From: Aquarana catesbeiana
Taxonomy: Eukaryota; Chordata; Amphibia; Anura; Ranidae
Length of the DNA: 64,000 bases
Assembly: GCF_042186555.1 (NCBI RefSeq)
Contig: NC_133336.1
Coordinates: 35,666,257-35,730,256 of the forward strand
Reading direction: 5' to 3'
The notes beneath the pieces were generated by a model. It did no database searches. It was not told the origin of the DNA and saw only the letters and a program-made list of their open reading frames with translations. Numbering within the stretch: the first letter of the stretch is position 1; each line of letters starts with the position of its first letter. The position numbers and the translations under genes are program-made. Shown in pieces: positions 1 to 8,907 of this stretch.

Positions 1-234
1 TCCTCCAGGAACTTGCGTCCTCTTTTCTCTCCTTCTTCCCTTCTACTCTTTTTCTCTTCTCCCCCTTCTTCCCTTTAAATCCGAAGTGTTGTTAAAATGG
101 CTACACAGCAACGGATACAGGTTTACAAACCTTCTCTTCATCTCCCTTGTTCACACTGTACTGTTCCCATGTAGATATAACCACGTGTGCTTCAGGTCTG
201 GTCTTGTTGTAATATGGTTGTTTTTTTTTAATAG
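1..234. other. Host flank left of the provirus
   Basis: No gene is visible. The first ~85 bases are strongly pyrimidine-rich (C/T runs). The following sequence is mixed and ends in a T-run just before the retroviral integration site. It continues at 9465 on the other side of the provirus. Confidence 0.6.
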
Positions 235-239
235 CCTTT

Positions 240-796
240 TGTAAGGAAATTTCTGCTTCTAAGACCACCCAGATAGGTTCAGGTAATGCAGGAAGACCTC
301 CGTAGGCCCCCAGGCCTGGAGATATCAATAAAGTGACACAGGAGACAGGTTTGCTTAGCCACTTAAAGACATCTAATTAGAAATGGTCAATGATACAGTA
401 TTTATGTCGTTTGAGAGGATGGGAGGAGTTTTACTAAACTTATACATGTCATTGAAATGAAAATAGGTTCAGTTAATATTTACCTATTAGCTGGTGTTAT
501 AAGACAAAATCTTGCATCATTTTCACTATAAAAGTATGTATGTATTCTTAAACAGATGTTGAGGGAAACATTTATCTTATCAAGAACAAACATGAGCTAG
601 GACAAACTCCACATTCTAGCTATATTTAAATTTATATGTAACCCTGAGTTAGACATGTTCTATAGATTACAGCTTAAAGATGATGTGGGTTTCAGTTGAA
701 ACTCATATTTGAGTTTTCTCAATTTTCCTGTAAAACATAAGATGGTGTCTTAGAATTAAAATGGAGTCCCTCATGATATGTGCTATGTTCTTTACA
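240..796 (-). repeat. 3' LTR of the provirus
   Basis: 557 bp, nearly identical to 8908-9464. In the sense of the element it begins TGTAAAG and ends CCTTACA, so it has TG...CA ends. I saw two substitutions relative to the other LTR (near 306 and near 657). The target duplication CCTTT lies directly outside at 235-239. A possible TATA motif (TATAAA on the minus strand) lies at 631-636; I did not find a clear AATAAA signal. Confidence 0.95.
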
Positions 797-807
797 ATCC
801 CCTCTTT
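797..807 (-). other. Polypurine tract
   Basis: On the minus strand the sequence directly before the 3' LTR is AAAGAGGGGAT. This is the expected place and composition for the plus-strand DNA primer of a retrovirus. Confidence 0.88.
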
Positions 808-841
808 GAGACATTATTATATGGCTCACTACCTTTCACAG

Positions 842-975
842 TTATGTAATTTTTCTTCTATCATAATACATACTCAGATAAATTCTATTCGCAGCAGCAG
901 GATCAGGGGATCGGGATGCCTTAACAATTATGCACATTATAAGCTTATAACAGGCGTATAGGAACAAAACAAAAG
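842..975 (-). pseudogene. Out-of-frame continuation of the Env tail
   Basis: A second minus-strand frame is open here directly after the Env membrane span. It reads as hydrophobic residues followed by a basic, Tyr-containing stretch that ends shortly before the polypurine tract. That is where a retroviral cytoplasmic tail would normally lie. The env frame itself terminates at 937 after only a few residues beyond the membrane span. I infer a small indel in the T-rich stretch around 965-985. An intact relative would be needed to confirm it. Confidence 0.5.
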
Positions 976-2310
976 AATAATCATAATTATAGTTATGGCA
1001 GCACTTTTTATCCATGCCAAAATTCCTATCCCAGAACTTACGTTTGCAAAAGGATCCCATGTCTTAGCAATGTTTCTAGCTTCATCTTGTAATTTGTTTA
1101 CTTCTTTCCGGTGTTGTGCAATTATATCATAATAATCTGGTACCTCAATACTTGTGTTATGAAACCAGGTACAACACTCATAATCTTCTGTGTTTTCACA
1201 TAACCCAGTTAAAGCAGCACTCATGCTTTCTATGGCTAACTCGTGTAGTTCTAATTGTTTTCTAATTGCCCTAGTTTCTATATTTAATTTAGTAATATCA
1301 TCAGAATTCTTTTCCATTATTTCATCAATGATTCCAGTGTAATTATTCAACCTTTTCATTAAGTCTATTCCCCACCCAGTCCATGAGGGGAACCAAGCCC
1401 ATGCCATATCTTTTGTAAGATATAACTCCCTTTTATTGCGGTGTTTGAGGGGGTACCTAGGATGTATGCTAGCTTCAAGGAGGTGTCTTCCCTTGCTATC
1501 TCCTACTACGCCCATGATGGGGACTAGGGATGCAAGATAACACCATCCTTGGGGCTCAGTGGGGATCCAAGGGTGACAGATTTTTCCACAACAAATATAA
1601 ATACTGTTTCCTAGAGCTAAGGATCGTTTGTTGAATATTGTCATCATTTCGTCAGAAAAACTGGAAAAAGTTAAACTCGACAATAATTGTCCTACTGTGG
1701 AAGTGGAACTGGAGTTAAAGTTTATTAGAGTGGTGTTTAGGGCAGGTTCTGAAGTAAGAAAGAAAGGGCTTTCAATTGAAGTCATTGAAAAGTTAATATT
1801 AGCTTGTTGGCAAACTTCAGCTCCGTTTGTGGAGTTTCCCAACCTAAAACACCAGTCTGGGGAATGACTTCTACCAGTAATTTGGAAAGTAAGGGTATTA
1901 TTTGAAAGTGTTCTTATGACTTCTGTGAGGATGACAGGAGGTGTGCCATTAAGGAGTGGGGTGAAGTTTAGAGGTACTGCCATTAAGGGGATTCTAGCAG
2001 TGCTAGGATGGAGTTTACTACATATCCAACATTTTTCAAATCCAGATTTCTGGGCGTAGCTATATTTAAACTTCAACAATAACATTTTATCTGTAAAACT
2101 TTCTGAGTTTTCATTTCTCTTGTGTCTGTCATGTGTATTATTCTGTTGTAGAGTGTTAGAGGCCCCACAAATACCCTTTATGAGTCCCAAATCTTCAGAA
2201 TGATAAATACAGTTAGTTATCAGCCAAGTTGGCAGGAACACAATCAGGGCAGCCCAGCATAGGAGGCACAAGGCCTTTCCAGAAGTTCGTGGTGAAATAA
2301 GCGACGTCAT
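937..2310 (-). CDS. env: Retroviral envelope glycoprotein (Env)
   Basis: Surface and transmembrane glycoprotein precursor that would be made from a spliced mRNA and processed in the secretory pathway. The frame is open from 2340, but that codon is GTG; the first ATG is at 2308-2310, giving about 457 residues. In order: a hydrophobic signal segment near residues 12-31; a CWIC (CxxC) motif at about 94-97, typical of gamma-type surface subunits; many N-x-S/T sites; a furin-type RNKR site at about 291-294; a heptad-like helix; a Cys-x7-Cys-Cys motif at about 371-380; a membrane span at about 431-449. The surface part is short (about 290 residues). The residues after the cleavage site are Trp-rich and I see no classical glycine-rich fusion peptide. 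The start overlaps the integrase frame by about 100 bp, as is usual. The short tail suggests a frameshift near the end. Confidence 0.88.
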   Translation of the reverse strand: MTSLISPRTSGKALCLLCWAALIVFLPTWLITNCIYHSEDLGLIKGICGASNTLQQNNTHDRHKRNENSESFTDKMLLLKFKYSYAQKSGFEKCWICSKLHPSTARIPLMAVPLNFTPLLNGTPPVILTEVIRTLSNNTLTFQITGRSHSPDWCFRLGNSTNGAEVCQQANINFSMTSIESPFFLTSEPALNTTLINFNSSSTSTVGQLLSSLTFSSFSDEMMTIFNKRSLALGNSIYICCGKICHPWIPTEPQGWCYLASLVPIMGVVGDSKGRHLLEASIHPRYPLKHRNKRELYLTKDMAWAWFPSWTGWGIDLMKRLNNYTGIIDEIMEKNSDDITKLNIETRAIRKQLELHELAIESMSAALTGLCENTEDYECCTWFHNTSIEVPDYYDIIAQHRKEVNKLQDEARNIAKTWDPFANVSSGIGILAWIKSAAITIIMIILLFCSYTPVISL

Positions 2311-3262
2311 CTTGTTCAGAGTCTTGACCACCTGCTTCACTCAGTGTTCGAGGATTTATATCATTTGCTTCACCTCTCTGTGCTTTATCTTTGCCTTGCT
2401 TCTTAGGGTCCTGGTTGACCTTCTTTACGCGACTTGCATGAATCCAGGCCTGTTGTCCTTCTACCACAATAGCTGTGCGGGTGACTGCGATCACTGTGGT
2501 TGGGGGTCCGAAGGGATACTCCTGTTTCTTGGTGCGTTTCAATCTCTGGACCACCACGGTGTCACCCACCTGGAAAGGGTGTGTAGGTTCCTGTGAAGAA
2601 GGAGAGGTGCGAGCAACATTCCTTTCAACTTTATCCAAAGTTTCAATAAGTTTTTTTACATATTCTTCCTGAATAAGATCTAGGTCCCCTCTTTCTAACA
2701 TAAGTGGCTGTCTGGCCCATGGGGTGGGGAATGGCCTACCCATTAAGACTTCAAAAGGAGAGTATCCTGTCTTTTTAGAGGGTGTCATTCTTACCTCGGC
2801 TAGTACAGCTGGTAGGACCTTCTTCCAATTTGCATATGTACCTCCAGTGGCCTTCCTGATCTTATCTTTAATGGTTCTGTTCATCCTTTTCACTATACCT
2901 GAACTCTGGGGGTGGTAAGGAATATGAAACTTCCATTCTATTTTCAGTGTTTTTACCAGGTCTTGACAAACTTTGGCCACAAATGCAGGACCATTGTCAG
3001 AGTTGATCTGTAGTGGGCAACCCCACCTTGGGATAATTTCTTGTATCAGAATCCTCACTACTGTTTGTGCATCTTCCTTTGTAGTTACAAACAATTCTAT
3101 CCATCTTGAGAACATGTCCACTATTATTAGCAAATATTCCTGTCTTTTACCTAGTTTGGGCATGTGTGTAAAATCTATCTGCAGATGAGTGAATGGTGTA
3201 GTTGGATATATCAGATGTTCATGCTTTGCTTTGTGAGGGTTGCTAGGTTGCATGTGATGCAT
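2213..3262 (-). pseudogene. pol: Integrase catalytic core and C-terminal part (pol fragment)
   Basis: 349 open codons matching a retroviral integrase core (DDE nuclease fold). The first two catalytic Asp are present (residues 30 and 89, counted from the ATG at 3262). The position 36 residues after the second Asp, where a Glu is expected, is Lys125 (codon AAA at 2888-2890), within an otherwise normal context ending in RMNRT. This single G-to-A change should abolish strand transfer. A Pro/Lys-rich C-terminal region follows, and its end overlaps env. The frame differs from that of the zinc-finger part just upstream (coordinate frame 1 against 0), so a further small indel lies near 3240-3260. No separate start is expected because integrase is cut from the Pol polyprotein. 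Confidence 0.9.
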
Positions 3263-3392
3263 CTGGAAACATATGCCTTAACGAGAGAGGGAAGACCTGG
3301 AATGTAAAAATCCTTATCCAAAAGTTCACATGTGACTTTCCACCCTCTGTGACCTATCCCATGGTATTGTGAAATAAAAATGGGTGCACTGG
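3250..3392 (-). pseudogene. pol: Integrase N-terminal zinc finger, shifted frame
   Basis: A third frame here encodes an HHCC-type finger: His-x3-His (codons near 3361-3363 and 3349-3351) and Cys-x2-Cys (3259-3261 and 3250-3252). It follows a stop codon TAG at 3393-3395 in the RNase H frame and precedes the catalytic core in yet another frame. The pol reading frame is therefore broken on both sides of this module. Confidence 0.78.
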
Positions 3393-3917
3393 CTACAGGG
3401 ATACATGGTCAGTTTCTGGGTTTGTCTGCACACCTATTGAGTTCCATTGCTGGATGTCTTGGTCTGTGGCATATGCTTGGAGATCACGCAATGTTTGATC
3501 CAAAAGAGGAATTTCTGGTGAGAGTAATGGCATTTGTATGTTTGCAGGCTGTGTGGATGCTGCTTCTCTTGCTGCTTTGTCAGCTAAGGCGTTGCCTTTG
3601 GCTTTGTCATCCTGTTGCCCTGTATGTGCCCTACAGTGTAGTATAGCTATGGACCTTGGTAATTGTATAGCTTCTAACAGACTTGTGACAAGCGTGGAAT
3701 GTGAGATGGATTTACCGTCTGCTGCTATATAGCCCCGCCTTTTCCATATGACTCCAAAATCATGCGCAACGCCGTACGCGTACTTGGAATCTGTGTAAAT
3801 GTTTACATCCTGCCCTTCAAAAAGCTGACAAGCTCGAGTAAGGGCTATAAGTTCTGCAGCTTGTGCTGATTGGAATGGGACAGGGTTTGCTTCCAGTATT
3901 TTATCAGGCAGCTGAAC
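3393..3917 (-). pseudogene. pol: RNase H C-terminal part and RNase H-integrase linker (second copy)
   Basis: Continuation of pol after the duplication. It contains the last part of RNase H (including a D-x3-A-like NALADKAA motif) and a linker toward integrase, ending at TAG 3393-3395. Residues encoded by 3648-3917 repeat those at the end of the main pol frame. The open frame runs on into the 610-bp inserted segment, but that upstream translation is not retroviral. Only this copy is connected to the integrase side. Confidence 0.82.
3648..3917. repeat. Duplicated RNase H segment, left copy
   Basis: 270 bp, direct repeat of 4528-4797. I count four mismatches (about 1.5%), which is more than between the two LTRs. 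The two copies flank the 610-bp insertion exactly. Confidence 0.93.
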
Positions 3918-4527
3918 TAGTGTGCTGAGTCTGTGAGGGACAGTGCAGGAGAGAAGGTTAAGGGTCCCAGGCACCCAGACATTGGAGAGGATATCCCAGG
4001 CACCCAGCAGCACCCAAAGGCACTGGAAAGAATACTCAGGATCCATCTACTGAATACCCCACTCCTCCTAGGACCCACGGGATCATCTACACCTTTGGGA
4101 CTCTTTACATCTCCCAGGACCCGAGCGCCACTTAGAGGAATCCAGCCATCCATGAGATCACAGGCACCTGCAGCCACTTACCACCCAAGCCTTATCTGAC
4201 CCAATTCGGCGTATGCCCTGTCGGGTCCACCTCATCTGGTAAGCCTTCCCTTCTCTCGGTGGTAGTGAGCTTATTTTCATTGGAATTACCTATTTGCATT
4301 ATATCTACATAAGGACTAACCATTATTATCTTTTTGTTATAATAATCATACCAGGACTACCCACTTATGTACAGTTTTTTTTATAGAGGTGATTCCCTTC
4401 ACCACATACCCACTCATTTATGATATTGTTTAGCGCTACACTTTTTTGTTGTTTTCCATATATACTTTGTTGGTTGTGTTAGCCGCTTTATGTCTCTTTT
4501 GCGAGCAGCGCAGAATTATTTTGCACA
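3918..4527. mobile_element. 610-bp foreign segment inside pol
   Basis: Non-retroviral sequence lying exactly between the two 270-bp RNase H copies. It shares ordered short blocks with 21330-21792 (a CTGGTAAGCC block followed by a GGTGGT block, and near the end a TAGCGCT-A/G-CACTTT block). I therefore think it derives from a dispersed host repeat. No terminal inverted repeat or poly-A is obvious. It may have been captured by template switching in reverse transcription. Confidence 0.72.
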
Positions 4528-6774
4528 TATGGACCTTGGTAATTGTATAGCTTCTAACAGACTTGTGACAAGCGTGGAATGTGAGATGGATTTACCGTCT
4601 GCTGCTATATAGCCCCGCCTTTTCCATATGACTCCAAAATCATGCGCAACACTGTACGCGTACTTGGAGTCTGTGTAAATGTTTACATCCTGCCCTTCAA
4701 AAAGCTGACAAGCGCGAGTAAGGGCTATAAGTTCTGCAGCTTGTGCTGATTGGAATGGGACAGGGTTTGCTTCCAGTATTTTATCAGGCAGCTGAACAAC
4801 AGCATACCCTGCATGGTATGTGTTATCATTTGGTCTTGAACAAGACCCATCCACAAAGACATTCTGTGCTCCAGGGAGAGCAGTTGAAGACATGTCTGGT
4901 CTCGGGGATGTGTCTTGGTGGATGAGGTCCATGCATTCATGTTGAGGCACTACCTCATCTTCTTCACCTTTCAAGCCTAGCAAGGCATTCAGGATTGGAG
5001 CTGGGCCAGAAGTGGGAGAGGCATATTTTATCTCAAGTTTTGGGTTAGAAAGTAAAATTACTTCATAACCGCTCAGCCTCTGGGCTGACATGTGCTGGGT
5101 ATGGATATTCTTTAGTAGAATGGATACATTGTGAGTGGTGTGTAGTGTGGTGGCATGTCCTAGATTGAATGATGTAGCCATTTCCACCACCATCGCACAG
5201 GATGCCAGAGCTCTGAGACACGCCGGCATGCCCTGTACTGGCATCGGCACAACTTTTGAAAAAAATGCAATAGGGCGGAGTTTCCCCCCATGCTCCTGAG
5301 CCAGGACCCCCGCCATCGTTTTACAGTTGTCCCTTGCAAACAAGTGAAACATTTTACCATATTCAGGTAGTCCAAGTCCAGGAGATGTGACCATTGCAGT
5401 TTTAAGATACACAAAAGCATTGTACATTTCATCATTCCATTTCACACAATCTGGCATGTCAGTACCTGTGGCTTGCCTCAGGAGATTATCATAGTAGGAA
5501 CAATCAGGTATCCATTGGCGGCAGTAACCAATCATTCCAAGAAAGGATAGCATGTCCTTCTTAGTAAGTGGGCGGGGCAGACCCACGAGAGCCGCAGCTC
5601 TCTTGTGACTGATTTTCCTTTCTCCTTTAGAGAGTACAAAACCAAGGTATTCAACAGTTTCCTGACACCATTGTAGCTTTTTCTTAGAAACCTTGTGACC
5701 ATTGTCTGCTAACCAATGTAACAGATCTAAACCATCATTTTTACATGCTTTCTGGCTTGGACTACACAACAACAAATCATCAACATATTGAAGTAGGACG
5801 GAACCATGGCGGGGTGTCCAAGACCGCAGGGTTGCCTGGAGGGCCACTGTGTACACTACAGGGGAGTCTACATAGCCCTGAGGTAATCTACACCACGTCA
5901 TTTGGCGATTTCTGAAATTGAATGCAAAGATAGGCTGTGTCTCTTCGTCAACAGAAACTGAAAAAAATGCATTACAAAGGTCAATGACCGAAAAATACTC
6001 TGCATCGCATGGTATGGAGGTTAAGAGTGATGGCACATCAGGCACTATGGGAGCGATGGGTATCACTAGGTTGTTTATAGCTCTGAGGTCTTGTACAAAC
6101 CTGTAAGAGCCGTCCGGCTTCATTACTGGGTTAATGGGGGTGTTGTAGGGTGACAGTGTCTCTTTAAGAATTCCTAGCTGCAGGAACCTTTCCACCATTG
6201 GGGCCACTCCTTCCTCTTTTTCTTTTGAAATGGGGTATTGTTTGTGATAAACCGGCTGTGCCCATGATTTTAAAGCTGCCTTGTATGGGGTACAAGAAAT
6301 AAGACCTACATCCAAGGAGCTTTTTGACCATACCGGATCATCTGGTGGAGGGAGATCACTATCCTCAGTGTAATATATTGGTATTACCTTGGAGTGTACG
6401 AAGACCCCTCCTTCAGTAGTCATTTTCAGTGTTATACCCAATTTTCCCATCAAATCTCTACCCAAGAGATTCACAGGACAATTTGGTATAATCCTGAAAC
6501 AATGATGCAAGACTGTTGCACCTCCCCTTTCAACATCACTTACTGGTAAAGGTGGTGTTTTGTATGTTTTGGTAAGTATCCCATTAATTCCCATAGAAGG
6601 TTCAGCAATTTTAGTCTCACCTCTGTAGTAGTCCTCACTGAGGGTACTCCGAGTTGCCCCTGAATCGGTTAAAAACGGAACAGGCCTATTTTTGACATAT
6701 AGGGTCACAATTGGTTGTTCATTGTAAGAGTGTGAGATCAAAGGAAATGCTGGGATACTACCTTCCGGGCAGCT
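4516..6774 (-). CDS. pol: Pol: protease, reverse transcriptase, RNase H (truncated)
   Basis: Read in the same frame as gag after the UGA at 6775-6777, so it would be made by stop-codon readthrough as a Gag-Pol polyprotein. Numbered from the codon after UGA: the protease active site is DSGA with Asp near residue 37. Reverse transcriptase carries its catalytic Asp near 265 and a YVDD motif near 330-333. RNase H shows acidic residues near 642, 681 and 702. All of these look intact. The frame then enters the 610-bp foreign segment and stops at 4516, so the RNase H end and integrase are lost from this polypeptide. A TTG at 6741 begins a mechanical open frame but is not a biological start. Confidence 0.92.
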   Translation of the reverse strand, partial: SCPEGSIPAFPLISHSYNEQPIVTLYVKNRPVPFLTDSGATRSTLSEDYYRGETKIAEPSMGINGILTKTYKTPPLPVSDVERGGATVLHHCFRIIPNCPVNLLGRDLMGKLGITLKMTTEGGVFVHSKVIPIYYTEDSDLPPPDDPVWSKSSLDVGLISCTPYKAALKSWAQPVYHKQYPISKEKEEGVAPMVERFLQLGILKETLSPYNTPINPVMKPDGSYRFVQDLRAINNLVIPIAPIVPDVPSLLTSIPCDAEYFSVIDLCNAFFSVSVDEETQPIFAFNFRNRQMTWCRLPQGYVDSPVVYTVALQATLRSWTPRHGSVLLQYVDDLLLCSPSQKACKNDGLDLLHWLADNGHKVSKKKLQWCQETVEYLGFVLSKGERKISHKRAAALVGLPRPLTKKDMLSFLGMIGYCRQWIPDCSYYDNLLRQATGTDMPDCVKWNDEMYNAFVYLKTAMVTSPGLGLPEYGKMFHLFARDNCKTMAGVLAQEHGGKLRPIAFFSKVVPMPVQGMPACLRALASCAMVVEMATSFNLGHATTLHTTHNVSILLKNIHTQHMSAQRLSGYEVILLSNPKLEIKYASPTSGPAPILNALLGLKGEEDEVVPQHECMDLIHQDTSPRPDMSSTALPGAQNVFVDGSCSRPNDNTYHAGYAVVQLPDKILEANPVPFQSAQAAELIALTRACQLFEGQDVNIYTDSKYAYSVAHDFGVIWKRRGYIAADGKSISHSTLVTSLLEAIQLPRSICAK
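4528..4797. repeat. Duplicated RNase H segment, right copy
   Basis: Direct repeat of 3648-3917. This copy is continuous with the main pol frame on its right, and the inserted segment begins at its left edge, so the pol frame runs off into foreign sequence and stops at 4516. Confidence 0.93.
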
Positions 6775-6777
6775 TCA
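6775..6777 (-). promoter_or_regulatory. In-frame UGA between gag and pol (readthrough stop)
   Basis: gag ends with TGA and pol continues in the same frame with no other stop. Gammaretroviruses use such a single stop for readthrough, classically UAG. Here it is UGA. I did not fold the downstream region for a pseudoknot. Confidence 0.78.
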
Positions 6778-8526
6778 TTTCAGTTGCTGTTGATTCCACT
6801 GTATAGGGAATCGGGGACCCTGTTGCTTTGGGGCAACTTGATTCGGTTGGCTAGATTGGGGCCCCTGTGTATGCATTTGATCTTGATCTTGAGTATTTGG
6901 GTTATTCCATTCATAAGGACATTGATTTCTCCAGTGACCCTGTTGTCCACAGTTAAAACAACATGTGCGTGACTGCTGGGGTGGTCTGGAAAAACCATGC
7001 CCTCTCCCTTTTGTTCTTCCTCTTCCTCTGCCTTTGTTTCCACTGCCCCATTGTCCACCATTATCTTGGGGAGGCTGAGTTCGCACTCCACCCTGATAAA
7101 GGCTACTCACTGCTTTCTCTTTTATTACATCAAAACACCCTGCTGCTTCTTTCTGTATTAAGGTTTCCTGAAATTGGTCAATCGTCTGTGTGGTCCATTC
7201 AGATATCATCTGTTTCACCACCAAGGCGAACTGGGGTTTTAGATTATTCATAAAAGTTTGAATAAACAAAGCTCCCACATCAGTAGTTGTAGCTAATCCA
7301 GCTTCTGTTGTCCAATTTTCATGAAACCTTTTCCAGAATTCAACTACAGTTTCTCCTGACTTTTGTTTGCATGCTATGGCAGTAGGGAGGGAACTTTTAT
7401 TTTTAAATACTCTCATCATTTCAGTCTCTAATTCTGTCCACATGGTGTTCCTACCTGGTACTGTGTTTAGCCCATATGCTCCCGCGTTTCCAGTGTCAAT
7501 AGTGTTTATACTTGGAACATTTGCCCAGCTCCAGGAACTGGTGTGTCCTATGATACCATCAATGATAAGACGCATGTCTTCCTGTGTGTAATTTCTACCC
7601 TTACAGGCCTTTTTTAAGTAAGTTAAAGTGCCTCCTGCAGAGGCGGTGGGTTTGGGGCAATGTTTTACTATCCTATCAATGTCCTCAATGTCTATAATCT
7701 TTTTTAATAATTCATTTCCAATGGTCATGAAAGGTGCTTGAAGGTTAGTGTTACTATATACAGTTCCACTCTTTGTTTTTGGGGGACTAAGTATTCTATC
7801 CCCTTTAACATCTTCTTCCTCCTGCTCTTGGCCAGGTGGTGAAACTACCCCTCCTATAGCTCCCTGATCTTCTTCTGGTTCACCTACCTTGACTCGGGCC
7901 CTCTGTGGGTGCTGTCTATCTTGTTGTGGAGCGGGAGGCATCTGCTGTTGTGGTTGTGGAGCGGGGGGGACCTGCCGTTGTCTGGTTGCATAATGTCCAG
8001 CCAGAAGATCAATATCTTCCTTTCTTAAACTTGGATAGACATGTACATATGCGGGTGGAGGATGACTGACTATTGGTAGGGGTGGGGCTATTGGGTCAGG
8101 GACATATCTCTTTTTATTGGCTTCTTCTCTATGTTTCTGGTCATAATCTTCCTTACTTAAACATTTGGTGGGCTTTTTCTGTTTCTTATTATCCCTCTGA
8201 AACCAATATGGGGCGTATTTTAACCAGTTCTCTCCTCCCTTTTCCATATAATCCAAATCCCATTGAGGATCCCCGGGGTACCAAGGGAAAGCTCTCTTAT
8301 CTCCTAAACACAATCCTTTTATCATATCTATGTGAAATTCGTCATTAGCGCCATCCCGGGGAAAAGGGTCTACACTGTGTATGGCTTCGGTCCATCCCGC
8401 TAAATTTGAAACCCATGGGACTATGAATTCATAATTAGTACCACAAATTCTGGCTACAAAATCCTTACACGTTTCTCCTGGATTGGGAAGAGGGGGAGGA
8501 TCTTCTTTACCTTGTTTCTGACCCAT
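6775..8526 (-). CDS. gag: Gag polyprotein
   Basis: 583 residues from ATG 8524-8526, uninterrupted. Structural polyprotein that assembles particles at the membrane. The start MGQ carries the Gly2 expected for myristoylation. A matrix region occupies roughly 1-140. A Pro-rich linker holds a PPPAY stretch and a YPSL at 164-167, both resembling late-budding motifs. The capsid region is at roughly 265-480, with a major-homology-like stretch near 388-405. A Gly/Arg-rich nucleocapsid follows with one CCHC knuckle (Cys523, Cys526, His531, Cys536). Length and single knuckle fit class I retroviruses. This is the least damaged gene of the provirus. Confidence 0.93.
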   Translation of the reverse strand: MGQKQGKEDPPPLPNPGETCKDFVARICGTNYEFIVPWVSNLAGWTEAIHSVDPFPRDGANDEFHIDMIKGLCLGDKRAFPWYPGDPQWDLDYMEKGGENWLKYAPYWFQRDNKKQKKPTKCLSKEDYDQKHREEANKKRYVPDPIAPPLPIVSHPPPAYVHVYPSLRKEDIDLLAGHYATRQRQVPPAPQPQQQMPPAPQQDRQHPQRARVKVGEPEEDQGAIGGVVSPPGQEQEEEDVKGDRILSPPKTKSGTVYSNTNLQAPFMTIGNELLKKIIDIEDIDRIVKHCPKPTASAGGTLTYLKKACKGRNYTQEDMRLIIDGIIGHTSSWSWANVPSINTIDTGNAGAYGLNTVPGRNTMWTELETEMMRVFKNKSSLPTAIACKQKSGETVVEFWKRFHENWTTEAGLATTTDVGALFIQTFMNNLKPQFALVVKQMISEWTTQTIDQFQETLIQKEAAGCFDVIKEKAVSSLYQGGVRTQPPQDNGGQWGSGNKGRGRGRTKGRGHGFSRPPQQSRTCCFNCGQQGHWRNQCPYEWNNPNTQDQDQMHTQGPQSSQPNQVAPKQQGPRFPIQWNQQQLK

Positions 8527-8885
8527 ATTGACAGTGGGAGCCGACTGTTCTTACCACCCAGTCTTCTGATCCACACACACGCGACAGATTATCTTATAAC
8601 TTCTAATGCGATAGATAAGAAAAAGCAAAAGATTTTGAGGTCACCGGAGTCTATTTCCTCATTAACCACTTCATATCCCTTCCCAAAAGGAATGTCTCTA
8701 TATATGTGTATGCAGTACTGCTTATCTTTGTGGGTTTCCCAAAAACCCTCCAATATTAACCTCTGGCGTGGTTCTTATCCCCTACTAATTTACGGGTCTA
8801 AAAAGCTTTAATCAGAGCTGAGGCAAGAAATATTTCGTCAATAAAGACAAAATAAAGACTTACCTTCAGATGATTTTTGGCTTTT
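8527..8885 (-). other. Retroviral 5' leader
   Basis: About 360 bp between the primer site and gag ATG, the normal place for splice donor and packaging signals. I could not identify either with confidence. Confidence 0.6.
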
Positions 8886-8903
8886 ATCCCGGACGAGCCC
8901 CCA
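8886..8903 (-). other. Primer binding site, tRNA-Pro type
   Basis: The minus strand reads TGGGGGCTCGTCCGGGAT, an 18-base match to the tRNA-Pro primer site well known from murine-leukaemia-type viruses. Four bases (GAAC) separate it from the LTR edge. Confidence 0.93.
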
Positions 8904-8907
8904 GTTC

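Noticed and set aside
2311..2340. Env start at 2340
   Set aside because: The codon is GTG; the first ATG in frame is at 2308-2310 and precedes a good signal segment.
3918..4046. Open frame 3393-4046 as an independent protein
   Set aside because: Its upstream part is translation of the foreign 610-bp segment joined by chance to the duplicated RNase H end.
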